64,000 nt of DNA, taken from contig NZ_UIHB01000001.1 of NCBI RefSeq assembly GCF_900476395.1, forward strand, positions 1,517,385 to 1,581,384, written 5' to 3'. The stretch comes from Xanthomonas euroxanthea (GTDB lineage: Bacteria > Pseudomonadota > Gammaproteobacteria > Xanthomonadales > Xanthomonadaceae). The notes under the pieces were generated by a model, which saw nothing but the letters and a program-made list of their open reading frames with translations, was not told the origin of the DNA and did not search any database. The position numbers were made by a program, and so were the translations under genes. Of the stretch, positions 1 through 9,120 are shown one piece after another (position 1 is the first letter of the stretch; every line of letters starts with the position of its first letter).

Positions 1-59
1 ACGATCGCATCGAGCGCTGCGTCCCGCAGGCGAGGACGCAGTCGCAGGCCTGCTCGTTG

Positions 60-293
60 CTAGGCTGCGCTGACCGAGCCCGTGCTCGACACCTGGCAGG
101 TCGCCATCCAGCGTTTGGCGTAGTCATACGCGGCGCGTTGATCGGCAAAGGCGATGCTTCCAGGTTGGCAGCGGTGCAAGGTGATGCCGCCGGGCCTGGA
201 AATCAGAAGCTCCGGCAGGAACTTTCCATCGCACGGAACGCTGTGGGCAGTGAGCAGATAATCGCCCACGTGCCGAATTGCGGTGACGCCCAA
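60..293 (-). CDS. small conserved-looking hypothetical protein
   Basis: No function recognised. The reading frame gives a compact protein with a plausible beta-strand pattern (GDYLLTAHSV, LPELLISRPGG) and a helical C-terminal part (FADQRAAYDYAKRWM). It lacks the low-complexity Arg/Pro look of shadow frames. Start choice: a strong AAGGAGG-like site (complement of 301-306) lies 7 nt upstream of a TTG at 293, giving 77 residues. The frame stays open upstream to a GTG at 320, which would give 86 residues. The gene stands alone near the window edge. It could be a small stress or accessory-region protein, but nothing in the sequence says so. Confidence 0.5.
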   Translation of the reverse strand: MGVTAIRHVGDYLLTAHSVPCDGKFLPELLISRPGGITLHRCQPGSIAFADQRAAYDYAKRWMATCQVSSTGSVSAA

Positions 294-511
294 TAGCAAT
301 CCTCCTTGATGGGCAGGCACCTACCTTCGTCCAACATCAGTGTCAGACGATTGGCTGTCGATGCTCGCCGGGTGACACGCCATCATTGAAGAAAACAGCG
401 CAATCCACTATCGGCAATAGACGAACGTGACTGTAAGTATTTTCCTGACCCGCCAATGGCGGTGCCGCTGCCAACGCTCCGTGCCCGCGGCCTGTAAGGC
501 TTGGCCCGGTC

Positions 512-1468
512 CTACAGGGCGGCCGACGGGATCGGATGCGCATTGCCTTCGGCCGGATTTGCGCGTGGCAGGGGACCCACCTTGATGAGCTGATCGATAT
601 TGTCGAGCTGCTGCATTTCCTTGAACCAGCTGGCTCCCCATCGCGCGCTGAGCCCCTCTGCGTTCAAGGACGACTGGATACGCCGGGCGACCGACACCAA
701 CCCGGCTTCGCTGCTGCCAGGCAGGAACAGGGCGAACTCTCCGCGCGCCAGCTGCGCCAGGCTGTCCTGGGGGCGGGTGGCCTGCTTCAGCAGGGCAATG
801 GCCTTCGCTACGTTCTGCTCTGGCCCGACGCCGCCTACCGAGCTGTTGGCGTCCACGTCAAAGCGCAATACGCCGCCTTGCTCGTTGCGATGGCGATGAT
901 CCGCCGCTGCCTGCAGGACATCACGGAACGTCCCGAGATCGTGGAGGCCGGCCAACGGTTGTGCATTTTCCATGACCTGCGGATCAGCCGGCAGCCGTTG
1001 CACCTCGGCCAGGTGCTGGGCCCACGATCCGGCCAGGACCCGTCCAAAGGTTTCAACCAGCGGCAGGAGGTGCTCGAGTTTGTCGTCGACGACCCGGTTG
1101 TCCAGCCCGCAGAGCATCCCCTCGACCTTGCCAGGGATTCGAATCGGCACGCCCAGGTAGCTTGCGATACCCAGCCGTGTCGCCACGGCGGATTGGGCCA
1201 GGTGTTCGACTTTCTGCAGGTCTGGGGCGAACTGGGGGCCGCCCATGACGATCATGCTGCGGCACACCGACTCGGGCCAGCTCAAGGACTGGTCGACCTT
1301 CAACCCGAAGGAGGCGTCGGTGCAGCCACGGATGATCCAATGATCGTTTTTGACCTCGGCAAGCACCCAGGTTTTCAGCGGCGTCAGCTCGGCAAGCCGC
1401 TCAAGCAGCTCGCTCGCGGTGTCTGCCATGCCGGAGAAGGGGACTTGGGTTCTGAGTTCGGTCGACAT
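512..1468 (-). CDS. GAF-domain protein with degenerate GGDEF domain
   Basis: A 318-residue protein without signal peptide or membrane segment. The N-terminal half (about 15-170) reads as a GAF sensor domain (SYLGVPIRIPGKVEGMLCGLD). The C-terminal half (about 185-305) follows the diguanylate-cyclase fold, but the signature is degraded: RGEF stands where GGDEF should be, and the substrate-side FDVDANS lacks the usual D-FK-N pattern. Catalysis is therefore unlikely; the domain may bind c-di-GMP or GTP, or be purely structural. The start at 1468 (MSTEL) is chosen because the GAF fold begins soon after; an in-frame ATG nine residues upstream is possible. The long open frame further upstream looks non-coding. 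Confidence 0.75.
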   Translation of the reverse strand: MSTELRTQVPFSGMADTASELLERLAELTPLKTWVLAEVKNDHWIIRGCTDASFGLKVDQSLSWPESVCRSMIVMGGPQFAPDLQKVEHLAQSAVATRLGIASYLGVPIRIPGKVEGMLCGLDNRVVDDKLEHLLPLVETFGRVLAGSWAQHLAEVQRLPADPQVMENAQPLAGLHDLGTFRDVLQAAADHRHRNEQGGVLRFDVDANSSVGGVGPEQNVAKAIALLKQATRPQDSLAQLARGEFALFLPGSSEAGLVSVARRIQSSLNAEGLSARWGASWFKEMQQLDNIDQLIKVGPLPRANPAEGNAHPIPSAAL

Positions 1469-1801
1469 GGAGCGGCAGCGTTTGGGATGCATCTGATATC
1501 GGCAGTAAAGGATCCAGCTATAGCGAGGCCTCGCGCCATTTTCTGAACGGCGGAAGGCCGCCACAGGGCTGGCGTAGGTCGGCCTGAAGTCGACATTCGG
1601 CAGGACCGCTGCCCACCACGAGATGGTGAACTGCGGAGGCGAGCGGGCGAGCCAGGCCGCTGCCGCAAGGGCGCAAGCGAGGCGTGGCAGGGAACATCGA
1701 CGCCGACGGTAGAGGCGCCGGGCAGGCGAAGGCGCCAGGTGCGCCATGTCGTGGATATCGGTGATGTGGGGTAATCTGCGCCGTCCCGAGCATGACCGTC
1801 C
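1469..1801. other. divergent intergenic region between GAF protein and histidine kinase
   Basis: About 330 bases separate the GAF/GGDEF gene (minus) from the LytS-type kinase (plus). Several open frames cross it, but they have the Arg/Pro/Ala composition of chance frames in GC-rich DNA and none begins at a convincing ribosome site. Promoters for both genes must lie here. I could not identify a -35/-10 pair or an operator. Confidence 0.4.
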
Positions 1802-2887
1802 ATGCGGACACACACTTCTTCGATTGCCAAGCGTCCATTGGTTCCGGTAGGCCTCCACTGGGCGGGCATCGCCGTGCCATGGCTCGTGCTCGCGCTGGCC
1901 TACGCTCCCGCGGTGGCCCTGACATCGCTGGCCGACAAGCCGCGCGGTGCTCTGGGCCTGCTCGGTGCCTTCCTGTTTCTGGTGGGAAGCTACGTGCCTT
2001 GGGCAGCGCTCACGCCGACGCTTCTCTGGCTGTCCAGACGATGGATCATTGGAACAGGGCGAAGCGCGCGTCATCTGGCATTGATCGCCTTGACCGGCCT
2101 GGTGGCCATACCGGTGTTGACGGTGCTGGGCTGGGTGCTTGGCCATGGTCTCTTGCACCTGGCAGGGTTCGAGGGCATGGGGTGGCGTGATCTCCAAGGC
2201 GGCCAGGGCGCCCTCACCGCGACGACCCTGTTCGCTATTCCCCTTTATTTGGTCGTCATGGGGGCAGGGCAGCTCTGGGGCCACCTGGTCTTGAGAAGTG
2301 AGCGAGAGCTGCTGCTGGCCCGAGTGAACGAACAGGCGCTGCGGTCCAGGCTGCATCAGCACTTCATCTTCAATGCGCTCAATGCGATCGGAGAGCTTGG
2401 CTATCGTGACGCTGCTCGGGCGGACCTTGCGCTTGGCCATGTAGCGAACCTTCTTCGCGCGATGCTGGAAAGCGCGCCCGTGGTATCGCTAAGGGAAGAG
2501 ATAGGCGCAAGCGCGGAGTTCATCGAGTTGCACCAGGTGCTGTCTGGTGACATCACGTTCAATATCGATGTAGAGCCGCGGGCATGGAATGCCCCGGTGT
2601 CCTCGATGGCATTGCAGCCGTTGCTCGAAAACGCCATCCAGCACGGAGCACGGGTGGGTGGCTTTGTTCGTATCGAAGTGAAGGCCATTGTCGAAAACGC
2701 CGAGCTCATGATCACTGTGGTGAACTCGATCGGTGGCGATCAGCCCAGGGGGCTGGGCATAGGGTTGGATCACCTGAGGAGGCGATTGGCTCTCACCCAT
2801 GGCGCAGCGGCATCGTTGTCCACCGAGCGGCAGGCGACCTGCTTTGTCGCAACGCTCCGTCTCCCGGTAGTGACGGAGGCAGCGTGA
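1802..2887 (+). CDS. LytS/YehU-type sensor histidine kinase
   Basis: A membrane sensor kinase of 361 residues. The N-terminal half holds about four hydrophobic segments (roughly 18-42, 50-78, 90-120 and 138-160) with no separate periplasmic domain. A His_kinase (PF06580-type) core follows. The phosphoacceptor is expected at His187 in QHFIFNALN, the N-box is ENAIQHG (about 276-282), and the glycine box is GLGIGLDHL (about 316-324). It phosphorylates the response regulator encoded directly downstream, whose GTG start overlaps this stop by four bases (GTGA). The stimulus is unknown. LytS/LytTR pairs commonly control envelope or autolysis functions. No obvious target gene is adjacent except the exported thioester hydrolase that follows. 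Confidence 0.9.
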   Translation: MRTHTSSIAKRPLVPVGLHWAGIAVPWLVLALAYAPAVALTSLADKPRGALGLLGAFLFLVGSYVPWAALTPTLLWLSRRWIIGTGRSARHLALIALTGLVAIPVLTVLGWVLGHGLLHLAGFEGMGWRDLQGGQGALTATTLFAIPLYLVVMGAGQLWGHLVLRSERELLLARVNEQALRSRLHQHFIFNALNAIGELGYRDAARADLALGHVANLLRAMLESAPVVSLREEIGASAEFIELHQVLSGDITFNIDVEPRAWNAPVSSMALQPLLENAIQHGARVGGFVRIEVKAIVENAELMITVVNSIGGDQPRGLGIGLDHLRRRLALTHGAAASLSTERQATCFVATLRLPVVTEAA

Positions 2888-3606
2888 TTCGTACCCTGGT
2901 CGTCGATGACGTGGCGCTTGCGCGCGACCGGCTTGTGCGTTTTCTTGCGTCCGAGCCCGATGTCCTCGTGGTCGGTGAAGCGGCCACCCTCGAAGCCGCG
3001 CTTGTGCGGGCCAGGCTTGGAGATGTCGACCTGGTCCTGCTGGACATCGGCCTGCCCGATGGCAGTGGCCTGGACCTGGTGCGTCACCTGGAAACGCTCG
3101 TGCCACATGTCGTCTTCGTCACCGCCTACAGCGTGCACGCAGTGCGCGCGTTCGACGCCGGGGCACTGGATTACCTTCTCAAGCCGGTGGATCCCAAACG
3201 CCTGCAGCTTGCGATACGCCGCGTGCGGCAGCGCATCGACGGCAAGGGTGCGCAGACGGCCCGCCTGGCCGTCGACGTGGGGGATCGCACCGTCTACCTG
3301 GAACCGGCGCAGATTGACTATGTCGAGGTGGCGGGCCATTACGTCTGTATCCACGCCGGAAAGGACACGTATCTGCGCCGCGATAGCCTGGCAAACCTGG
3401 CCGATTGCCTTGAGCCACATGGATTTGTCCGTATCCATCGATCGTCCCTGGTGAATGTGACGCGTGTCGTGGCGCTCCGTCCGGCGCGGAACCAGGATGC
3501 TCAACTGGAGCTTCTAGGCGGCGCAACACTGCGGGTGAGCCGACAGTTTCGAGGACAACTCCAAGCGCGCCTGCCCACCGTGTCTCAGCCGCTGTTGCAC
3601 GACTGA
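2884..3606 (+). CDS. LytTR-family response regulator
   Basis: Cytoplasmic transcription factor of 240 residues paired with the upstream kinase. The receiver domain (1-115) has the acidic pair D8/D9, phosphoacceptor Asp54 in LLDIGLPDG, Thr80 and Lys100 (LLKPVDP). The LytTR DNA-binding domain (about 135-235) shows the typical beta-rich pattern, with VEVAGHYVCIHA and the RIHRSSLVN element. The start is a GTG at 2884 inside the GTGA overlap with the kinase, so the two are translationally coupled. An upstream extension of the same frame overlaps the kinase and is a shadow. Confidence 0.92.
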   Translation: MIRTLVVDDVALARDRLVRFLASEPDVLVVGEAATLEAALVRARLGDVDLVLLDIGLPDGSGLDLVRHLETLVPHVVFVTAYSVHAVRAFDAGALDYLLKPVDPKRLQLAIRRVRQRIDGKGAQTARLAVDVGDRTVYLEPAQIDYVEVAGHYVCIHAGKDTYLRRDSLANLADCLEPHGFVRIHRSSLVNVTRVVALRPARNQDAQLELLGGATLRVSRQFRGQLQARLPTVSQPLLHD

Positions 3607-3695
3607 GGTCGTCGGACGCACGAGTCGCGCCACACGCAGCCAAAGCCAGGTGCGGGGGGCGCATCGTCCCGGTGTCCTTTCCCGATTTTTCCGTC

Positions 3696-5021
3696 ATGCA
3701 CCGACTCGCCATCGCCCTTGTTGCATTGCTGGGCTGCAACACCGCCTCTGCGGCAGATCTTCGCGTCTGGTCATTGGACAGCGGCGCAGATGCGCCCCTG
3801 GGTGTGCACGTCTCAGGCATGCGGCCCACCGAGCCTGTGGAACTCAGGCTCTCCATGAGGGATGCCAAGGGCAACCTCTGGCGCTCGAGCGCGCTGTACC
3901 GTGCGGATCTGGACGGCAGGGTGGATCCATCGAGCACGGCGTCGGAAGCGGGAACCTACGTCGGAGTCGATGAGGCGGGATTGTTTTGGTCGATGCGGCC
4001 GGAGGGGCCCGCCAGGCCTTCGCCCTTTCCCATCAGGAGGAGGGAAGCGGATCTCAGGTTTGCACCGGCTCAGTTCACGGTGGAGATGGTGCTGGCCCGG
4101 CGGGTAGTTGATACCGTCGAGATGCGACGATGGATCGATGGTGAAGGCGTCTCGGCATTCGCGGTGCATTCCCCCGGACTCGTTGCCCACGTTTACGCGC
4201 CCAGAAGTGCGTTGGTGGACGGACGCCGCCATCCCGCCGTCATTACCCTGGGTGGTTCCGAGGGGGGGATCGACAGTGCAGACATGTATGCCGCCTGGCT
4301 GGCATCGCATGGGTTTGTGGCGATGTCCGTTGGCTACTATCGCTTGCCTGGATTGCCCAAGGATCTCGTGCGGGTGCCGATCGATCCTGTCTCGGTGGCC
4401 GTGGATTGGCTACAGAAGCAACGCTACGTCGACCCATCCGGGATTGGAGTGCTGGGCGGCTCATGGGGCGGAACCATTGCGATGGCGGCGGCATCGCATG
4501 ATCAGCGACTCCACGCCGTGGTTTCGCTGGTGGGAAGCCCGGCGCCCTTTCGGGGCATCCAGCGAGACGTCGAGCCGGCTGACTTCCATGCCGTCGACAA
4601 GCCCGGCTTGACCCTTGCAGGGAAGGACCTGCCATTCCTGCCCTACCGTGCGGGCGCCTCCTGGCTGGACGACACGGATTTGCAGGCCCAGGCGGCATTG
4701 AAGGCCGCAATGTTGCCCCTTGAAAGGATCAACGGCCCGCTGATGCTTGTCGCGGCAGGGGACGACCAACTGGGTCTTTCCGGCCAGATGGCGGCGGTGG
4801 CAAAGCGTTACCTGGCCCAGCACGCGCGCAAGCAGCCCGATCAGATCCTCTATTTCAGCGATGCGGGGCATCTGATCTCGCCGCTGTGGCAGCCAACAAC
4901 CTACCGGCATGAGTTGGGTCCTCATCTTCAGGTCGGAGGCAGCCCTCAGGGGTATGCAAGAGCCGACCGGGAAAGCGGCGCGGCTGTCATTCGTTTCCTA
5001 CGCGCTGCCCTGCAGCGATGA
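3696..5021 (+). CDS. exported acyl-CoA thioester hydrolase / BAAT-family protein
   Basis: The mature protein has the two-domain layout of the acyl-CoA thioesterase/bile-acid-CoA:amino-acid N-acyltransferase family. The N-terminal Ig-like domain (about 25-140) contains EPVELRLSMRD and GLFWSMRPEG. The alpha/beta-hydrolase domain (about 170-440) contains the nucleophile elbow GGSWGG, so Ser is the nucleophile rather than the Cys of BAAT itself. A clear signal peptide (MHRLAIALVALLGCNTASA) favours the ATG at 3696 over a GTG eight codons upstream. Family members act on acyl thioesters. An exported copy suggests another ester or amide substrate, which I cannot name. It follows the LytTR pair by 90 bases in the same direction. 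Confidence 0.82.
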   Translation: MHRLAIALVALLGCNTASAADLRVWSLDSGADAPLGVHVSGMRPTEPVELRLSMRDAKGNLWRSSALYRADLDGRVDPSSTASEAGTYVGVDEAGLFWSMRPEGPARPSPFPIRRREADLRFAPAQFTVEMVLARRVVDTVEMRRWIDGEGVSAFAVHSPGLVAHVYAPRSALVDGRRHPAVITLGGSEGGIDSADMYAAWLASHGFVAMSVGYYRLPGLPKDLVRVPIDPVSVAVDWLQKQRYVDPSGIGVLGGSWGGTIAMAAASHDQRLHAVVSLVGSPAPFRGIQRDVEPADFHAVDKPGLTLAGKDLPFLPYRAGASWLDDTDLQAQAALKAAMLPLERINGPLMLVAAGDDQLGLSGQMAAVAKRYLAQHARKQPDQILYFSDAGHLISPLWQPTTYRHELGPHLQVGGSPQGYARADRESGAAVIRFLRAALQR

Positions 5022-5099
5022 GTGATGGGCACACGTGTGCGATGCAATCGCAAATCAGGCCATGCGATCTGACAAACCAGCGCAGCGTCCAGGCTTGCC

Positions 5100-6017
5100 T
5101 CACGCTGTCGTCCGGATTCCGGCCTGCTGGATCAATTGCACTGCGGCCACGAAACCGGACACCAGTGGAGAAAGGTCGTCTGCACGGGTGGCCAGTGCGA
5201 TAGGCGCGTGTAGTGTCTGGCCAGCGATCCTTCGGTAGGTGACGCCTTCGTTTTGAATGCGGCTGACCGATTGCGGAATGACCGACACGCCGAACCCCGC
5301 CGCCACCATGGGAATGATGGACGCGATCTGGGACGCCGCCTGTCCCAGGCGAGGGGTGAACCCCGCATCGCGGCAGGCGGCCATCACGGTGTCGTAAAGC
5401 CCCGTGCCGATGGTGCGAGGAAACAGGATCAAGGTTTCGCCCGCTGTGGCAGACAGGGGGAGCGGCGTTTCACCGTCGAGCGGATGGCCGCTTGGAACGG
5501 CGATGACCATCTCCTCGTCCACGAAGGGGCGCACCGTCACGCGATCATCCTGGTCAACCGGCGGGCGGATGAATGCCACATCCAGTCTGTTGTCACGCAA
5601 GCCCGCCAGCAGCGCGGGCGTATTGCTCTGTTCGGGCGACAGCACGACATCGGGGTGCCGGGTGCGAAAGGCCTGGATCGCTGCAGGAATGGCGGGGTTG
5701 AAATAGGTTGCGCCAGCAAAGCCGACACGCAACTGCCCGGCTTGCCCCTCGCCATGACGCCGCGCGTCGGCCAGGGCAGCGTCCAGCCGCGCAAAGATTT
5801 CGGTTGCCGACAGTTGCAGACTGCGCCCCGCAGCCGTGAGCTCCACGCCGCGTGACCGGCGACGAAAAAGCCGCGCACCGACAATGTCTTCCAACTGTTG
5901 GATCTGCATGCTCAGCGGCGGTTGCCGGATTCCAATCTTCTGGGCCGCACGCGTGAAGTGGAGTTCGTGCGCGAGAACGAGGAAGTAGCGCAGATGCCGG
6001 AGGTCGATGTTATTCAT
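5100..6017 (-). CDS. LysR-family transcriptional regulator
   Basis: A 305-residue LysR regulator. The winged helix-turn-helix lies at 1-65 (LRYFLVLAHELHFTRAAQKIG, then PPLSMQIQQLE), and the periplasmic-binding-protein-like effector domain spans about 90-295. It is transcribed divergently from poxB with an 84-base gap carrying two palindromes, the normal layout for a LysR protein controlling its neighbour. The ATG at 6017 begins a full-length N-terminal helix-turn-helix and is well supported. Inducer unknown; by context it should sense a metabolite linked to pyruvate or aromatic-acid stress. Confidence 0.93.
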   Translation of the reverse strand: MNNIDLRHLRYFLVLAHELHFTRAAQKIGIRQPPLSMQIQQLEDIVGARLFRRRSRGVELTAAGRSLQLSATEIFARLDAALADARRHGEGQAGQLRVGFAGATYFNPAIPAAIQAFRTRHPDVVLSPEQSNTPALLAGLRDNRLDVAFIRPPVDQDDRVTVRPFVDEEMVIAVPSGHPLDGETPLPLSATAGETLILFPRTIGTGLYDTVMAACRDAGFTPRLGQAASQIASIIPMVAAGFGVSVIPQSVSRIQNEGVTYRRIAGQTLHAPIALATRADDLSPLVSGFVAAVQLIQQAGIRTTA

Positions 6018-6054
6018 ATCTGGATATCAAAAACGCGATTTTAATATATTGAAA
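6016..6054. promoter_or_regulatory. candidate LysR operator pair between lysR-type gene and poxB
   Basis: Two palindromes lie in the short divergent gap. ATATC-TG-GATAT (6016-6027) touches the regulator's start codon. A 16-base AT-rich palindrome with one mismatched pair (6039-6054, core AATATATT) sits about 48 bases upstream of the poxB start. The A+T content contrasts sharply with the surrounding DNA. LysR proteins usually bind such T-N11-A-type dyads and repress their own gene while activating the divergent one; the assignment here is inference. Confidence 0.5.
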
Positions 6055-6101
6055 GCTTAGCTACGATGCGTGCACTTCGAAATGCAAGGAACCACGCCGC
6101 C

Positions 6102-7826
6102 ATGTCCCTCACAATCGCCGACCTGATCGCCAATACCCTCGCCGACGCGGGCGTGAAACGGATCTGGGGCGTCACAGGTGACAGCCTCAACGGCCTCAAC
6201 GACAGCCTGCGCCGGCTCGGCAAGATCGACTGGATGCATGTGCGCCATGAGGAAACCGCTGCATTTGCCGCTGGCGCGGAAGCGGCGATCACCGGACAAC
6301 TCGCGGTCTGCGCCGGCAGTTGCGGGCCGGGCAACCTGCATCTGATCAACGGCCTGTTTGACTGCAAGCGCAATCATGTTCCCGTGCTGGCGATCGCCGC
6401 GCACATTCCATCGTCGGAGGTCGGATCGGGCTATTTCCAGGAAACCCATCCGCAGGAACTGTTTCGCGAGTGTGCCGACTTCATCGAGCTGGTCTCCAAC
6501 CCCGCGCAGATGCCCGGACTGCTGCATCGGGCGCTAAACACCGCCATCGGCCGTCACGGTGTCTCAGTGCTCGTCATCCCCGGCGATGTGGCGCTGCTGC
6601 CCGCCCCGGCGATCGCCCCCTTGAATGCCGCACTGCCCAAACCCGCGCGCACACTTCCCGCCGTCAGCGAAATCGAAACACTGGCGGAGCGATTGAATGC
6701 CGCCAGGACCGTCACCATTCTCGCCGGCAGCGGATGCGCGGGCAGTCACGATGCCCTGGTTGCGCTGGCGGCCAAGCTGAACGCGCCAATCGTGCATGCG
6801 CTCCGCGGCAAGGAACATGTCGAGTGGGACAATCCCTACGATGTCGGCATGACGGGGCTGATCGGCTTCTCCTCCGGCTATCACGCGATGCTGTCGAGCG
6901 ACACGCTGTTGATGCTGGGCACGGACTTTCCCTATCGCGCCTTTTATCCCAACGGCACGCAGGTGCTTCAGATCGATCGTGACCCCGGCGCCCTCGGTAA
7001 GCGCGTTGCGCTGACGCAAGGGCTGGTCGGCGATGTGGGGGAGACGCTCGCAGCCCTCCTGCCGCTGTTGAACCAGCGCACGGATCGTGCCTTCCTGGAG
7101 TCGGCGCGCCAGCACTACGCGCAGGCGCGCAAGGGACTGGACGATCTTGCCGTTGCATCGCCGCCAGGAAGGCCGATCCATCCCCAGTATCTTGTTCGCC
7201 GTATCAGCGAGCTCGCAGCGCAAGATGCCATCTTCACCGCGGACGTCGGCACGCCGACGGTTTGGGCGGCACGCTATCTGGCCATGAACGGCAAGCGCCG
7301 CCTGCTCGGTTCATTCAACCATGGATCAATGGCCAATGCGTTGCTCCAGGCCATCGGAGCACAGGCGGCCGCGCCGGAGCGGCAGGTGGTGTCGCTCTCA
7401 GGCGACGGCGGATTTTCCATGATGATGGGCGACTTCATTTCCCTGTCTCAGCTCGGGCTGCCGGTGAAAGTGATCGTCATCAATAACGGCTCGCTGGGCT
7501 TTGTGGCAATGGAAATGAAGGCCGGCGGGTATCTGGACACGGGCACAGACCTGAAGAATCCCGATTTCGCCGCCATGGCGACGGCGATGGGTGTCAAGGG
7601 CATACGGGTGGAGCAATCGGACGATGTCGACGATGCGCTGCGCACGGCCTTTGCCCACCCCGGGCCGGTGCTGGTGGACGTGGTGACTGCCAAGCAGGAA
7701 CTCGTGATGCCGCCAAAGATCCAGCTCGAGCAGGCCAAAGGCTTCAGCCTCTTCATGCTGAAAGCGCTCATCAACGGACGTGGTGACGAGGTGGTCGATC
7801 TTGCCCGCACCAACCTGAGGTTCTGA
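6102..7826 (+). CDS. poxB: pyruvate:ubiquinone oxidoreductase (pyruvate dehydrogenase, quinone-dependent)
   Basis: A thiamine-diphosphate and FAD flavoenzyme that decarboxylates pyruvate to acetate and CO2 and passes electrons to the membrane quinone pool. The length of 574 residues matches Escherichia coli PoxB. The catalytic glutamate is in RHEETAAF (about 50-51), a GSG-type FAD-domain stretch lies near 210, and the ThDP motif GDGG...NNGS is at about 433-462. The C-terminal segment would serve lipid binding. The ATG at 6102 follows AAGGA by 11 nt. A FUSC-type membrane gene starts four bases after the stop, so they are probably co-transcribed. Acetolactate synthase-like proteins share the fold, but the [13 protein letters not shown] and FDCKRN stretches are PoxB-like. 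Confidence 0.9.
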   Translation: MSLTIADLIANTLADAGVKRIWGVTGDSLNGLNDSLRRLGKIDWMHVRHEETAAFAAGAEAAITGQLAVCAGSCGPGNLHLINGLFDCKRNHVPVLAIAAHIPSSEVGSGYFQETHPQELFRECADFIELVSNPAQMPGLLHRALNTAIGRHGVSVLVIPGDVALLPAPAIAPLNAALPKPARTLPAVSEIETLAERLNAARTVTILAGSGCAGSHDALVALAAKLNAPIVHALRGKEHVEWDNPYDVGMTGLIGFSSGYHAMLSSDTLLMLGTDFPYRAFYPNGTQVLQIDRDPGALGKRVALTQGLVGDVGETLAALLPLLNQRTDRAFLESARQHYAQARKGLDDLAVASPPGRPIHPQYLVRRISELAAQDAIFTADVGTPTVWAARYLAMNGKRRLLGSFNHGSMANALLQAIGAQAAAPERQVVSLSGDGGFSMMMGDFISLSQLGLPVKVIVINNGSLGFVAMEMKAGGYLDTGTDLKNPDFAAMATAMGVKGIRVEQSDDVDDALRTAFAHPGPVLVDVVTAKQELVMPPKIQLEQAKGFSLFMLKALINGRGDEVVDLARTNLRF

Positions 7827-7830
7827 TCGG

Positions 7831-8370
7831 ATGATGGGCCTGGCAGATCCAGACGACCGAGCCGAAATCGTCCAGTCGCGGGCCGAGAAGCACGCCCGCG
7901 ATGTCGCGTTCGTGCTGCGCTGCTCGGGGGCGGCGACCGTGTCCTTCATGCTCGGGCAGGCTGTCGGGCTCCCCCATCCGGTTTGGGCGGCAATGTCCGG
8001 CATCATCGTCTCCCAGGAGAGGCTGGGTGAAACACGCGACGCAACAGTGAGCCGTCTGCTCGGCACGCTGGTTGGCGTGGCCATCGCGGTGACGGTCGGG
8101 ACGTTGACCACATCATTGGAGATCGACATCGCCGCCAAAGTCGCCATGTCCGTCGGGCTTGCGGCAGCGGTCGCGCGTCTTTATCCGCCTCTGCGGGTGT
8201 GCATGTGGACGTGCCCCATCGTGTTTCTGACTGAAGACCCGGAACGCTCCTATTTTCTGGTCGGTGTCTATCGCGGCACCGAGGTTCTTCTCGGGGGCAT
8301 CACCGGTGCGCTGCTGCATGTCATGGCCGAGGCCGTTATCCGCCGGATCTTCGATCATGGTCGGCAATGA
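7831..8370 (+). CDS. FUSC-family (aromatic acid exporter-like) membrane protein, half-size
   Basis: An integral membrane protein of 179 residues. Hydrophobic segments lie at about 30-48, 50-62, 75-95, 103-120 and 125-160. The PVWAAMSGIIVSQERLGETRDATVSRLLGTLVG stretch, abbreviated here to its PVWAAMSG and RLLGT cores, is the FUSC/ArAE_2 hallmark. Full-length FUSC exporters have two such halves plus a cytoplasmic domain; this one has only a single half, so it would need to oligomerise. It follows poxB by four bases and probably shares its transcript. A role in exporting an organic acid is inferred from context only. Confidence 0.75.
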   Translation: MMGLADPDDRAEIVQSRAEKHARDVAFVLRCSGAATVSFMLGQAVGLPHPVWAAMSGIIVSQERLGETRDATVSRLLGTLVGVAIAVTVGTLTTSLEIDIAAKVAMSVGLAAAVARLYPPLRVCMWTCPIVFLTEDPERSYFLVGVYRGTEVLLGGITGALLHVMAEAVIRRIFDHGRQ

Positions 8371-8679
8371 CGGCGTGCGCGCAGCGCCCCCCATGGTCCG
8401 GTGAATGAGCGCGGGATGTCGAGCGGCATCGCCTCCGACAATGGCCGCACCTATGATGCGGACGTCGGGCGCTGCCTGGAGACCGAGGGATTGCGTTTAT
8501 CGTCGCTGCTGGCGGAAGTGAGCGTGACGTTGTCGCGTTGGGTCCTGCTTGCGCGTTCGTCGCGATATGCAAGACCTGCGTGAGGCGGGCCCGCGCGCGC
8601 CGCGACACCGGGGAGGCGTGTTCGCCGGCACCGGGCCGATGATGGCTGCACATGGCCGTGCCAGCGGAGGCGCTACCGT
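8371..8679. other. intergenic region, no supported gene
   Basis: About 310 bases between the FUSC gene and the next small gene. A 60-codon open frame at 8401-8583 starts with GTG but has no ribosome site or recognisable composition, so I do not call it. The last bases contain GGAGG (8666-8670), which serves the downstream gene. I see nothing else. Confidence 0.35.
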
Positions 8680-9018
8680 GTGGGGCACATCACGCAGGCG
8701 GTCCGGTCGGGTATGGAACAGAAACAGCAAGAGTGGATGCAGGCCGTGACCGAGGCGCTCAGCGACCTGCTGGCCGCACGCGTGGCGCAGGCCACGCTGC
8801 TGGAGGCGATGATGGTCTCGCATCCCGATCCGGTGATGCTGCGCAAGGCGTGGGACGAGCTGTCGTCCCAGCGCATCGCGTATGTGGCGCAGAAAAAGGC
8901 GGTCGCCGCCGATCCACGGCCGATGGATGCCTACACGCTTGAGCAGTTCCAGGCGTGGGAAGAAAAGCTCAGCCGCTACTTTCCGCGTGCGCCGGATGCA
9001 GGGAGCACGGATGCGTGA
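8680..9018 (+). CDS. small helical hypothetical protein
   Basis: No family recognised. The 112 residues are almost entirely predicted helix and rich in Ala, Gln and Glu, for example EALSDLLAARVAQATLLEAM and LEQFQAWEEKLSRYF. There are no cysteines, signal peptide or membrane segment. The GTG at 8680 is placed 9 nt after GGAGG (8666-8670); an in-frame ATG at 8713 would give 101 residues. It is convergent with the GH2 gene. Its composition is clearly protein-like. Confidence 0.55.
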   Translation: MGHITQAVRSGMEQKQQEWMQAVTEALSDLLAARVAQATLLEAMMVSHPDPVMLRKAWDELSSQRIAYVAQKKAVAADPRPMDAYTLEQFQAWEEKLSRYFPRAPDAGSTDA

Positions 9019-9120
9019 ACCCGCCCGCCAGTGGTCCAGTCGCGCGATCTAGCGGCGATGGGCCGGGCGGGTGTGACCACTGCATGTCGCTTGCGCACGC
9101 GGGCGCAGACGACTGACTGT

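Noticed and set aside
8401-8583. 60-codon frame after the FUSC gene
   Set aside because: GTG start without ribosome site, no recognisable composition, ends in unrelated sequence.
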